Shown here one piece after another: positions 1 to 6,520 of a stretch of 7,482 nucleotides of DNA. Where the stretch lies: NCBI GenBank assembly GCA_945875135.1, contig CAMCJO010000100.1:1-7482 (forward strand), written 5' to 3'. How positions within the stretch are numbered: position 1 is the first letter of the stretch; every line of letters starts with the position of its first letter. A program made the translations under genes and the position numbers. The stretch comes from an uncultured Porphyromonas sp. GTDB lineage: Bacteria; Bacteroidota; Bacteroidia; Bacteroidales; Porphyromonadaceae. Below the pieces are notes generated by a model, which ran no database searches, had not been told where the DNA came from, and saw only the letters and a list, made by a program, of their open reading frames with translations.

Positions 1-270
1 CAGGGCAAGATCCTAGACGATATCCAGAAGACTTACAACGTCTACAAGGACGGCATCCTCGGGATGGATGGTGCCAAGCTCAAGCGCTACGACATCGGTC
101 TGGGTGCTAAGGCTAAGGTAACCTTCGGCTCGTGGTACGGTATGCTAGGTGCTGACATGGGCTTCGTCGATGAACTGAAGCTTGAGAAGAATGATCCTAA
201 GCTAGAGAAGTTTGGTCAGAAGGCTATGCGCAATACCTCCTTCTACCTCGGTGCTGGCTTTACTTTTTAA
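1..270 (+). CDS. Outer-membrane beta-barrel protein, C-terminal fragment (5' end outside window)
   Basis: Frame 1 is open from the first base to the TAA at 268-270, giving 89 residues of a protein whose start lies left of the window; the internal ATG at 64 is not a credible start. Alternating aromatic/glycine strands are visible, e.g. RYDIGLGAKAKVTFGSW and YGMLGADMGF, then a charged Lys/Glu loop and a last strand ending in GAGFTF. A C-terminal phenylalanine after alternating hydrophobic residues is the usual outer-membrane barrel (BAM recognition) signature, and the layout resembles PorT/OMP_b-brl-type Bacteroidota barrels. All 12 lysines use AAG, which hints at selection for strong expression. 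Only six bases separate it from the next gene's ATG and no hairpin terminator is seen, so read-through is likely. Ligand or cargo cannot be told from this fragment. Confidence 0.75.
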   Translation, partial: QGKILDDIQKTYNVYKDGILGMDGAKLKRYDIGLGAKAKVTFGSWYGMLGADMGFVDELKLEKNDPKLEKFGQKAMRNTSFYLGAGFTF

Positions 271-276
271 TTGAAT

Positions 277-804
277 ATGGAGAGACATAACACGCTGATC
301 ATCGTAGCGCATCCCGACCTAGAGCACTCTGTCATCAACAAAGCTTGGGTGGAGGCGCTCACGGGACACGCTACGATACATAGCCTCTGTGACGCTTACC
401 CCGCAGGGACGCCCATAGATGTGGCGCATGAGCGTGCGCTCGTGGAGCGTCACGATCGTGTGATACTACAATTTCCCCTCTACTGGTACTCCGCTCCAGC
501 GATCTTGAAGCAGTGGACTGACGAAGTCTTTGGCGAGGGCTGGGCCTTCGGCGAGGGTGGTGACGCATGGGTGGGTCGCCAGCTGGGTGTCGCTGTCTCT
601 TGTGGTAGTGCTGAGGCAAACTTCTGCGAGGGTGGCTCACAAAAGCATACGCTAGCGACTTTCCTCACACCTTACGAGGGGTTAGCCGCTTTCGCACGAG
701 CTGACTATATAGGGCATCACGCCTTTTACGACACTTATAGCGATACGGTTGCCGAGAGGCTACCGGCAAACTGTGAGGCGTATCTGCGCTTCGCACTACA
801 GTAA
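277..804 (+). CDS. Flavodoxin-fold NAD(P)H oxidoreductase (KefF/YwrO/MdaB-like)
   Basis: Predicted cytoplasmic flavin-dependent NAD(P)H:quinone or nitro-compound reductase of the Flavodoxin_2 family. Counting from ATG 277 (175 aa), strand one and the phosphate-binding loop are LIIVAHPDLEHSVIN (7-21), the family hallmark FPLYWYSAPAILKQW lies at 66-80 followed by the GWAFG turn (88-92), and a second flavin-side strand RQLGVAVSCGSAE is at 101-113. The length is normal for the family. A TTG at 271 is in frame immediately after the preceding stop and would add two residues; ATG 277 is preferred because the hallmark N-terminus (charged residues, then TLIIVAHP) follows it directly. No Shine-Dalgarno is seen. 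In enterobacteria KefF regulates the KefC potassium channel, but no such channel is in this window, so a general quinone-reductase role is likelier. The electron acceptor is unknown. Confidence 0.88.
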   Translation: MERHNTLIIVAHPDLEHSVINKAWVEALTGHATIHSLCDAYPAGTPIDVAHERALVERHDRVILQFPLYWYSAPAILKQWTDEVFGEGWAFGEGGDAWVGRQLGVAVSCGSAEANFCEGGSQKHTLATFLTPYEGLAAFARADYIGHHAFYDTYSDTVAERLPANCEAYLRFALQ

Positions 805-829
805 CCAATGAATCTAGACGTTAGCCACT

Positions 830-1579
830 ATGAGTACGATCATTGACCTACAGGGCGTCACGGTATCACGCAACGAGCATGAGCTACTACGAGACGTCAC
901 ACTGTCGCTCAAAGCGGGGGACTTTGCCTACCTTACGGGTCCCGTGGGGAGTGGCAAGAGTTCGCTCCTAGAGATACTCTATGGCGAGCTGGCGCCTAAG
1001 GGTGGCGTCGCTAAGGTGCTCGACTACAACCTGCACCGCATGTCTGTACGCCAGCGACAAGCCTTGAGACGCTCGCTGGGGATCGTCTTCCAGTCACAGG
1101 CGCAGCTCCTATATAACTATACGGTGCAGGGCAACCTAGACTTCGTCCTCCGTGCCGTGGGGGTGAAAAAGCGGGAGCAGCGCGCTATGCGTATTGAGGA
1201 GGCACTGGCGCAGGTCAGTATGGAGGGCAAGCACTACAAGTACCCGCACGAGCTGAGCGGTGGCGAAGCTGAGCGTATCTGCATAGCGCGAGCCCTGGTC
1301 GTACGTCCACGGCTGATCCTACTTGATGAGCCTACCACGGGACTAGACAGTGAGACGTCACTACTAATCGGTCAGCTGATCCAGTCGCTAGCTAAGGAGG
1401 GCGTGGCAGTGCTGATGAGCACGCACAATGAGACGCTCATACAGGAGCTGCCCGCTACGAGATACCATATCGATCTGGAGAGTCGTACGCTGGAGCGCAT
1501 TGACCTACCCCCTACCCTAGAGGAGGTTGAGGAAACTAGCTCAGAGCCTTCTACAGATCCTATTGAAGCAGCGCTATGA
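830..1579 (+). CDS. ABC transporter ATP-binding protein, FtsE-like
   Basis: A 249-residue nucleotide-binding subunit with all core motifs: Walker A GPVGSGKS (37-44), Q-loop glutamine 88 in IVFQSQ, signature LSGGE (142-146), Walker B LILLDE (162-167), D-loop GLD and switch histidine 199 in MSTHN. The N-terminal half (GDFAYLTG before Walker A, LRRSLGIVFQ before the Q-loop) follows FtsE closely; FtsE works with the membrane protein FtsX to control septal peptidoglycan hydrolysis. Two differences weaken a firm symbol: the signature continues AER rather than the common QQR, and the text after Walker B is PTTGLD rather than FtsE's usual PTGNLD. About 20 acidic, Ser/Thr-rich residues (from 230) extend beyond the ATPase core. 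No permease is present in the window. The gene overlaps the next by ATGA, so translation is probably coupled. Confidence 0.88.
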   Translation: MSTIIDLQGVTVSRNEHELLRDVTLSLKAGDFAYLTGPVGSGKSSLLEILYGELAPKGGVAKVLDYNLHRMSVRQRQALRRSLGIVFQSQAQLLYNYTVQGNLDFVLRAVGVKKREQRAMRIEEALAQVSMEGKHYKYPHELSGGEAERICIARALVVRPRLILLDEPTTGLDSETSLLIGQLIQSLAKEGVAVLMSTHNETLIQELPATRYHIDLESRTLERIDLPPTLEEVEETSSEPSTDPIEAAL

Positions 1580-2952
1580 TCGTACTGAAGTTTGGCGGCA
1601 CCTCTGTCGGTTCACCTGATCGCATACGCTCGGTAGCGCATCTAGTGGCGAGCATACCAGGGCGCAAGGCACTGGTGCTCTCGGCTATGGCTGGCACGAC
1701 GAACGACCTCGTAACGCTAACGGAGCTGATCACCTCTGGCGAGCGTGACCGGGCGACCCGTCATGTGGAGATGCTACGTAGTCGCTACATAGACAATGTA
1801 GTGCCAGAGCTATTCGCGGGGCACGAACTTCACCAACAGCTGGCAGAGGAAGCTTTGACTCCGATCTTGGACAGCCTCTTGCTGCAGACGCTCAACGAGG
1901 CTTTTACCCACGACGATGAGAAGCAGATCCTCGCCTGTGGCGAGATGATGTGTACCGCCCTGATGGCACTCACGCTACAGCTCTACGAGGGGATCACGCC
2001 ACACAAGCTACTGGCTCTAGACTTCATGCGCATCACCCACGAGGGGCGACCGGACATCGAGTACATCGCTCGGCGGTTGCGCCCGATGGTCGAGGGCGTA
2101 CGCGATGCGGAGGCGCTCTTCCTCACGGAGGGCTACATCTGTCGCAACGCTTTCGGCGAGGTGGACAACCTACGTCGTGGCGGTAGCGACTACAGTGCCA
2201 CGCTCATTGGCGAGGCGGTACAAGCTGATGAGATACAGATATGGACCGACATCGATGGGCTGCACAACAACGATCCGCGAGTGGTCAATATGACGTCGCC
2301 TGTGCGTCGTCTGAGCTTTGGCGAAGCCGCCGAGCTAGCACGCTGCGGAGCTAAGATCCTCCACCCCGCTTGCATCGAGCCGGCACGACGTGCGGGCATC
2401 CCTGTGCGACTGCTCAACACGCTCGACCCCTCGGCCCCTGGAACGCTCATATCTCATGTGACAAACAGAGATATGATCAAGGCGATCTCGGCTAAGGACG
2501 GGATGTGTGTCGTGACGCTCCTGCTGAAGCATTTGAGCAATAGCGACGTCTCTACGGGACAATTCCTCGTCACGCTCACGGAGGCTATGCACCGCCTGCA
2601 CATAGAGCCAGACATCTTGATGGCTTCGGGCGATGGTTACGTCATCGTCGCAGAGGAAGACTCGGAGGCGATCTCCACACTGATCGAAGAGATGACGCCC
2701 TGGGCTGAGGGCTCTGTGCAGAGCGACCTGTCGATCCTCGCGATCGTAGGCGATATGGGGTGGCATCGCATAGGCTTTGAGGCGCGTATCCTTGAGGCGG
2801 TGGACGATGTGGCCGTGCGGCTTATCTGCTACGGAACTAGTGGTAACAGCATTGACCTCGTTATCGCTACGGAAGAGAAAAGGCGTGCGATGATCTATCT
2901 CTCGGATCACCTCTTCGCACATCTGCGTACACCAGGTCCAGAGGTGCTATAG
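1576..2952 (+). CDS. lysC: Aspartate kinase (monofunctional, ACT-domain regulated)
   Basis: Catalyses ATP-dependent phosphorylation of L-aspartate, the first step to lysine/diaminopimelate, threonine and methionine; cytoplasmic. The 458-residue protein has the kinase hallmark KFGGTSVG at 5-12, a CGEMM helix at 121-125, the substrate loop RGGSDYSATLIG (201-212), the nucleotide-side segment WTDIDGLHNNDPRVV (223-237) and FGEAAELARCGAKILHP (248-264). Two ACT-like regulatory repeats follow at roughly 300-370 and 385-450, the usual sites of amino-acid feedback. Length fits a monofunctional enzyme; there is no homoserine dehydrogenase domain. The ATG sits inside the stop of the upstream ATPase gene (ATGA). 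Other pathway genes (asd, lysA, dapA) are absent here. The function is firm; which amino acid inhibits it is not visible, and the symbol lysC is by family convention. Confidence 0.95.
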   Translation: MIVLKFGGTSVGSPDRIRSVAHLVASIPGRKALVLSAMAGTTNDLVTLTELITSGERDRATRHVEMLRSRYIDNVVPELFAGHELHQQLAEEALTPILDSLLLQTLNEAFTHDDEKQILACGEMMCTALMALTLQLYEGITPHKLLALDFMRITHEGRPDIEYIARRLRPMVEGVRDAEALFLTEGYICRNAFGEVDNLRRGGSDYSATLIGEAVQADEIQIWTDIDGLHNNDPRVVNMTSPVRRLSFGEAAELARCGAKILHPACIEPARRAGIPVRLLNTLDPSAPGTLISHVTNRDMIKAISAKDGMCVVTLLLKHLSNSDVSTGQFLVTLTEAMHRLHIEPDILMASGDGYVIVAEEDSEAISTLIEEMTPWAEGSVQSDLSILAIVGDMGWHRIGFEARILEAVDDVAVRLICYGTSGNSIDLVIATEEKRRAMIYLSDHLFAHLRTPGPEVL

Positions 2953-2988
2953 TAATAAGGTGTAGGCTCGAGACACGCACGCTACATT

Positions 2989-3870
2989 ATGACCCTCAAG
3001 CAATTTATCTCGGTCTCACGACCATACAGTTGGCCAGCTTCGCTAGCACCGATAGCAACAGCCATCGCTTTGGCTTGGCTACAGGGTGGCTCTAACTGGC
3101 TCATAGCGACGCTCTGCCTGGTTGTGGGACTGTCAGCGCAATCCTTCTCCAACTGCTGCAACGACTACTACGACTTCAAGCGTGGTGCTGACGGAGCGGG
3201 ACGCGTAGGCTTTAGTCGCCCTCTCGCTTCGGGTCAATTGCGAGAGCGTGATATCATCGGGGTGGCACTCTTCTGGGGGCTCATCGCAGCTGTGGCGGGG
3301 GTGACCCTTTGCCTGCTGACCAACCCGTGGCTCCTCCTCCTCGGTGCACTCATCATACTCTTCGCCTGGATGTATACAGGCGGCCCCTGCCCGCTCGCTT
3401 ACCTCGGGCTGGGCGATGTAGCGGTGATGACCTTCTACGGCTGGGTCGCCGTGATGACCACTTACTACCTCCTGGCGGGAACGGTCACGACACAGAGCTT
3501 CCTCGTGGCGACAGCCATGGGCGCTGTGGCGGTCAATATCCTCGTGGTCAATAACTACCGAGACTACGAGGAGGATCGCAAGAACAATAAGCGAACGAGC
3601 ATCGTGCGTCTGGGGCAAGAGTTTGCCCCAAAGTTTTACTTGGCAAACATCCTCCTCGCATGGCTCCTCTCCATCGTTGCTTTCAAGGGCAACATCTGGG
3701 GCATCGTCCTACTGCTCCCCTACCTCCTCTACGCGCTATCCGTATACCGTCAGATGATCCATGTGACCGGTAGCCAGCTCAACGCTGTGCTCAGGCGCAC
3801 CTCTATGGGTGTCGTCTTGCTTGCCGTCGTACATATAGCAGCCTATCTGATTGACGGGCTGTTGCTTTAG
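2989..3870 (+). CDS. menA: 1,4-dihydroxy-2-naphthoate polyprenyltransferase
   Basis: Integral membrane UbiA-family enzyme that attaches the polyprenyl tail to 1,4-dihydroxy-2-naphthoate, giving demethylmenaquinone. The first Asp-rich Mg/diphosphate motif is NDYYDFKRGAD (58-68); the second is NNYRDYEEDRKNNKRT (188-203). Between them YLGLGDVAVMTFYGW (138-152) matches the MenA-specific block, and SIVRLG follows the second motif as in E. coli MenA, which argues against UbiA, heme O synthase or chlorophyll synthase. Eight or nine hydrophobic segments are visible (about 15-31, 36-54, 88-108, 113-130, 140-162, 168-187, 217-233, 236-253, 271-291). At 293 residues it has the family length. It starts 36 bases after aspartate kinase and ends 23 bases before sufS. 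No other men gene is in the window. It implies respiration based on menaquinone. Confidence 0.95.
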   Translation: MTLKQFISVSRPYSWPASLAPIATAIALAWLQGGSNWLIATLCLVVGLSAQSFSNCCNDYYDFKRGADGAGRVGFSRPLASGQLRERDIIGVALFWGLIAAVAGVTLCLLTNPWLLLLGALIILFAWMYTGGPCPLAYLGLGDVAVMTFYGWVAVMTTYYLLAGTVTTQSFLVATAMGAVAVNILVVNNYRDYEEDRKNNKRTSIVRLGQEFAPKFYLANILLAWLLSIVAFKGNIWGIVLLLPYLLYALSVYRQMIHVTGSQLNAVLRRTSMGVVLLAVVHIAAYLIDGLLL

Positions 3871-3893
3871 TCGAACATTTCCCCTTTATCCTT

Positions 3894-5120
3894 ATGTCTT
3901 CTACAGACCTCTCCTCATATCGTCTAGACTTCCCGCTCATACAGCACTACGCCTCCGCGCAGCCCGGCTGGGTTTACCTAGACAGCGGTGCCACTACGCA
4001 AAAGCCCCAAGTGGTCATCGATGCTATCACCGAGGGCTACACACGATACAACGCCAACGTCCACCGAGGCGTTTACCAGCTCAGCCGTGAGGCGACTGAT
4101 CGCCACGAAGCGGCGCGCGCCACACTAGCGCACTTCATCGGAGCGTCCGACCCTAACGAAGTAATCTTCACCCGTGGCACCACCGAAGGGCTCAACCTGC
4201 TAGCCTCTACGGCAGGCGAGACGCTCGTCGGCCCCGACGACGAAGTGCTGATCACTGCCATGGAGCACCACGCTAACCTCGTACCATGGCAACAGCTCTG
4301 CCTCCGCAAGGGAGCGCATCTACGTGTCGCTCCGCTTCTGGCAGACGGTTCGCTAGACCTGCCCGCCTTTGAGGCACTACTCACCGACCGCACCAAGATC
4401 GTCTCTGTGGCGCATGTGAGCAACGTCCTCGGCACAGTCAATCCCGTCGCACAGCTGGCCCGTTTGGCTCACGACAAGGGTGCTATCATCATCGTCGACG
4501 GAGCGCAGTCTGCGCCCCACATGTCGGTCAATGTGCAGGAGCTAGGCATCGACGCTTACGTCTGCTCATCGCACAAGGTGTACGGCCCCACAGGCATCGG
4601 CATCGTATGGGGACGGCGTAAGCTCCTCGAGCAGATACCGCCTTACCAGTATGGCGGCGAGATGATCGAGCATGTATCCTTTGAGGAGACCACCTTCAAC
4701 GAACTGCCGTACAAGTTTGAGGCAGGTACGCCCGACTTCATCGGTTCGCACGCCTTTGCTACGGCCGTTGAGTACCTCTCCGCTATCGGTCTCGACCGCA
4801 TCCACGCTTACGAGACGGAGCTCCTAGAGCATCTCACGCAGATCATCAGTCAGGAGCCTTCGCTAGAGATCCTTGGCACAGCCCCCGGCAAGGGAGCCGT
4901 TGTCACCTTCATCAGCCATCAGGCACACGCTTACGATCTCGGTCTGCTCCTAGACCAGCAGGGCGTAGCACTCCGCACGGGGCATCACTGCGCTATCCCG
5001 CTCATCGAGGGGATGGGACACCACGCTACGATTCGTGCCTCCCTCGGGCTGTACAACACGCACGAGGATCTAGAGATCTTTGCGAAAGCACTACGACGTG
5101 CCCTCACCATGCTAGGCTAA
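3894..5120 (+). CDS. sufS: Cysteine desulfurase SufS (group II)
   Basis: PLP enzyme that takes sulfur from L-cysteine as a persulfide for Fe-S cluster assembly, releasing alanine; normally passes sulfur to SufE or SufU and the SufBCD scaffold. The 408-residue length is standard. Visible residues are the EHHAN block at 124-128 (active-site His125), VDGAQS (201-206, with Asp202 and Gln205 facing PLP), the PLP-binding Lys228 in SSHKVYGPTG, the catalytic Cys366 in RTGHHCAIPL, and Arg381 in RASLGLYNT, which binds the substrate carboxylate. RTGHHC on a short lobe is the group II signature and separates it from IscS/NifS. Start ATG 3894 gives the usual N-terminus running into FPLIQ and YLDSGATTQKP. 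No sufB, sufC, sufD or sufE lies in the window; rnhB follows after seven bases. Confidence 0.95.
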   Translation: MSSTDLSSYRLDFPLIQHYASAQPGWVYLDSGATTQKPQVVIDAITEGYTRYNANVHRGVYQLSREATDRHEAARATLAHFIGASDPNEVIFTRGTTEGLNLLASTAGETLVGPDDEVLITAMEHHANLVPWQQLCLRKGAHLRVAPLLADGSLDLPAFEALLTDRTKIVSVAHVSNVLGTVNPVAQLARLAHDKGAIIIVDGAQSAPHMSVNVQELGIDAYVCSSHKVYGPTGIGIVWGRRKLLEQIPPYQYGGEMIEHVSFEETTFNELPYKFEAGTPDFIGSHAFATAVEYLSAIGLDRIHAYETELLEHLTQIISQEPSLEILGTAPGKGAVVTFISHQAHAYDLGLLLDQQGVALRTGHHCAIPLIEGMGHHATIRASLGLYNTHEDLEIFAKALRRALTMLG

Positions 5121-5127
5121 AGGTGCC

Positions 5128-5742
5128 ATGCCCTTACTACATCGCTACGCATCGGACGGACTCATCGAGTGCGGCTGTGACGAGGCTGGACGAGGAGCCC
5201 TCGCTGGCGACCTCTATGCGGCAGCAGTCGTCTGGCCCGACACGCTAGACCATCCGCATCTGCGAGATAGTAAGAAGCTCACAGCAAAGCAGCGCGAAGA
5301 GCTGCGCCACTTCATCGAGGAGCACGCCACAGCGTGGGCAGTGGGCGTGGCAACCGTTCAGGAGATCCAGCAGATCAACATCCTCCACGCCTCTATGCTC
5401 GCTATGCAGCGCGCCATCGAGGCATTGCCCTGCACGCCCGAGCGTCTGCTCATCGACGGCAACTACTACGACCCACGCCCCGACGAGGTCGAGTACCACA
5501 CCATCGTCAAGGGCGACGACCGCTACCTAGCCATCGCCGCCGCCTCTATCCTAGCCAAGACGCACCGAGATGAGTATATGACCCAGCAGGCACAGCACTA
5601 CCCGCACTACGGCTGGGCGCAAAACAAAGGTTACCCGACAGCGCAGCACCGTGAGGGGATACGCCAGCACGGTTCCTGCCCCTTGCACCGACAGGGCTTT
5701 CAGCTCTTGCAGCCCGAGCCTCTATTTGACCTTGAGAAATAA
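5128..5742 (+). CDS. rnhB: Ribonuclease HII
   Basis: Endonuclease that cuts the RNA strand of RNA/DNA hybrids and nicks at single ribonucleotides in DNA (ribonucleotide excision repair). The 204-residue protein has the type 2 RNase H motifs: CDEAGRG with catalytic Asp18 and Glu19, Asp110 in LLIDGN, Asp130 in VKGDDRY as the fourth acidic ligand, AAASILAKTHRDEYM (137-151), and NKGYPTAQH (167-175) with Tyr169, the residue that senses the ribose at the RNA-DNA junction. After GRG the text reads ALAGDLY where most family members have a form of PLAGPVY, a local variation that leaves the metal ligands intact. A purine-rich AAAGG (5119-5123) sits four bases before the ATG, one of the few Shine-Dalgarno-like matches here. 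Probably cotranscribed with sufS. The gene's last bases carry a candidate promoter for the next gene. Confidence 0.95.
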   Translation: MPLLHRYASDGLIECGCDEAGRGALAGDLYAAAVVWPDTLDHPHLRDSKKLTAKQREELRHFIEEHATAWAVGVATVQEIQQINILHASMLAMQRAIEALPCTPERLLIDGNYYDPRPDEVEYHTIVKGDDRYLAIAAASILAKTHRDEYMTQQAQHYPHYGWAQNKGYPTAQHREGIRQHGSCPLHRQGFQLLQPEPLFDLEK

Positions 5743-5756
5743 GTTTCGTACCTTAG
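5725..5756 (+). promoter_or_regulatory. Candidate Bacteroidota-type sigma-70 promoter for the sirtuin gene
   Basis: TTTG at 5725-5728 and TACCTTAG at 5749-5756 are 20 bases apart. This matches the Bacteroidota consensus TTTG (-33) and TAnnTTTG (-7), with one mismatch in the second element and normal spacing. Transcription would start near 5763, leaving an untranslated leader of about 20 bases before ATG 5784. The -33 element overlaps the end of rnhB. It sits before the widest gap of the window (41 bases). This is a pattern match only; the short motif can arise by chance. Confidence 0.5.
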
Positions 5757-5767
5757 GCATACACTAT

Positions 5768-5779
5768 AAAGAAGAGAGA
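5768..5779 (+). promoter_or_regulatory. Purine-rich stretch, possible ribosome binding site of the sirtuin gene
   Basis: AAAGAAGAGAGA ends four bases before ATG 5784 and is purine-only. It is only loosely similar to a Shine-Dalgarno sequence, and Bacteroidota depend little on that pairing, but it supports ATG 5784 as the start. Most other starts in the window lack anything similar. Confidence 0.35.
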
Positions 5780-5783
5780 CATC

Positions 5784-6503
5784 ATGAATAACCCAAGCAA
5801 TCAAGCGAAGCGCAAGCTGGTCATCCTCACCGGTGCTGGCGTCAGTGCCGAGAGTGGCATATCAACCTTTAGAGATAGTGACGGACTGTGGGAGAACTAC
5901 CCCGTCCAGGACGTAGCCTCTATCGAGGGCTTCATACGCAATCCCAAGTTGGTGCTAGACTTTTACAATGACCGTCGTCGTGACTATGTAGGCTGCGAGC
6001 CCAATGCAGCACACTACGGACTAGCCGAGCTAGAGCGTCAGTACGATGTGACGGTCGTGACGCAAAATGTGGACAACCTCCACGAGCGCGCTGGCAGCAG
6101 CAAGGTGATCCACCTCCATGGCGAGCTAATGAAAAACTGCTCCGTGCGCAATACGCAGAAGACTTATCCCGTAGATCCCGAGCACCCCGACCTGCATGTG
6201 GGCGATCTTGCTCCCGACGGGTCGCAGCTGAGACCTTTTATCGTATGGTTTGGCGAGGCAGTGCCGATGATCGAGCCAGCCATTCGTGAGGCTAGCCAGG
6301 CAGACATCATGGTGGTCGTGGGTACCTCGCTCAACGTCTACCCCGCCGCGAGCCTCCTCGCCTACGTGCCCAACGGCACCCCCATCTACCTCATTGATCC
6401 CAAAGAGGTCAACACGCACGGCATCGCTCATGTCACACATATCCAGAAGGTAGCCACACAAGGGGTCCAGGAGCTACTAGAGATCTTGATGCCCGAGTCG
6501 TAA
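5784..6503 (+). CDS. cobB: NAD-dependent protein deacylase, Sir2 family, SIRT5/CobB-like
   Basis: Cytoplasmic sirtuin that removes acyl groups from lysines using NAD, yielding nicotinamide and O-acyl-ADP-ribose. The 239-residue protein has the NAD-binding GAGVSAESGISTFRD (17-31), TQNVDNLHERAG (93-104), catalytic His112 in HLHGEL, RPFIVWFGE (150-158) and the ribose-binding GTSLNVYPA (180-188). Tyr61 and Arg64 in FYNDRRR match the Tyr-x-x-Arg pair that E. coli CobB and SIRT5 use to bind succinyl or malonyl groups, so desuccinylase or demalonylase activity is plausible. The usual four zinc-binding cysteines are missing: between His112 and Arg150 only Cys118 occurs. From recall, Bacteroides homologues share this loss, so it is probably a lineage trait and not damage. 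It is followed 17 bases later by a lipoprotein gene. Confidence 0.93.
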   Translation: MNNPSNQAKRKLVILTGAGVSAESGISTFRDSDGLWENYPVQDVASIEGFIRNPKLVLDFYNDRRRDYVGCEPNAAHYGLAELERQYDVTVVTQNVDNLHERAGSSKVIHLHGELMKNCSVRNTQKTYPVDPEHPDLHVGDLAPDGSQLRPFIVWFGEAVPMIEPAIREASQADIMVVVGTSLNVYPAASLLAYVPNGTPIYLIDPKEVNTHGIAHVTHIQKVATQGVQELLEILMPES

Positions 6504-6520
6504 TACCCCTCCTCCATCTC

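Noticed and set aside
211..242. TTTG followed about 20 bases later by TACCTCCT near the end of the barrel gene, as a promoter for the next gene
   Set aside because: The -7 box lacks the TTTG half and the elements lie within strongly biased coding sequence.
271..276. TTG start two codons before ATG 277
   Set aside because: In frame and possible, but ATG two codons later gives the normal family N-terminus; TTG is rarer and has no supporting ribosome site.
371..668. Two overlapping minus-strand frames inside the flavodoxin-fold gene
   Set aside because: Short, overlap each other and a well-supported gene, and show no domain or start signal.
808..843. ATG at 808 just before the ABC ATPase gene as an alternative start or leader peptide
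   Set aside because: It is in a different frame from ATG 830 and stops after 12 codons; no regulatory repeat of one amino acid is visible, so it is probably chance.
2335..2922. 195-codon open frame on the minus strand inside aspartate kinase
   Set aside because: It lies wholly antisense to a clear enzyme gene, its translation shows no family motif and is unusually rich in Arg and His, as expected of a shadow frame in GC-moderate coding DNA.
2961..2986. Short inverted repeat TGTAG/CTACA and a CTCGAG palindrome between aspartate kinase and menA
   Set aside because: Only a five-base stem with a long loop and no T-run; too weak for a terminator or operator.
3133..3618. 161-codon open frame on the minus strand inside menA
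   Set aside because: Antisense to the conserved MenA motifs; the translated text is low-complexity with many Glu, His and Val and no recognisable domain.
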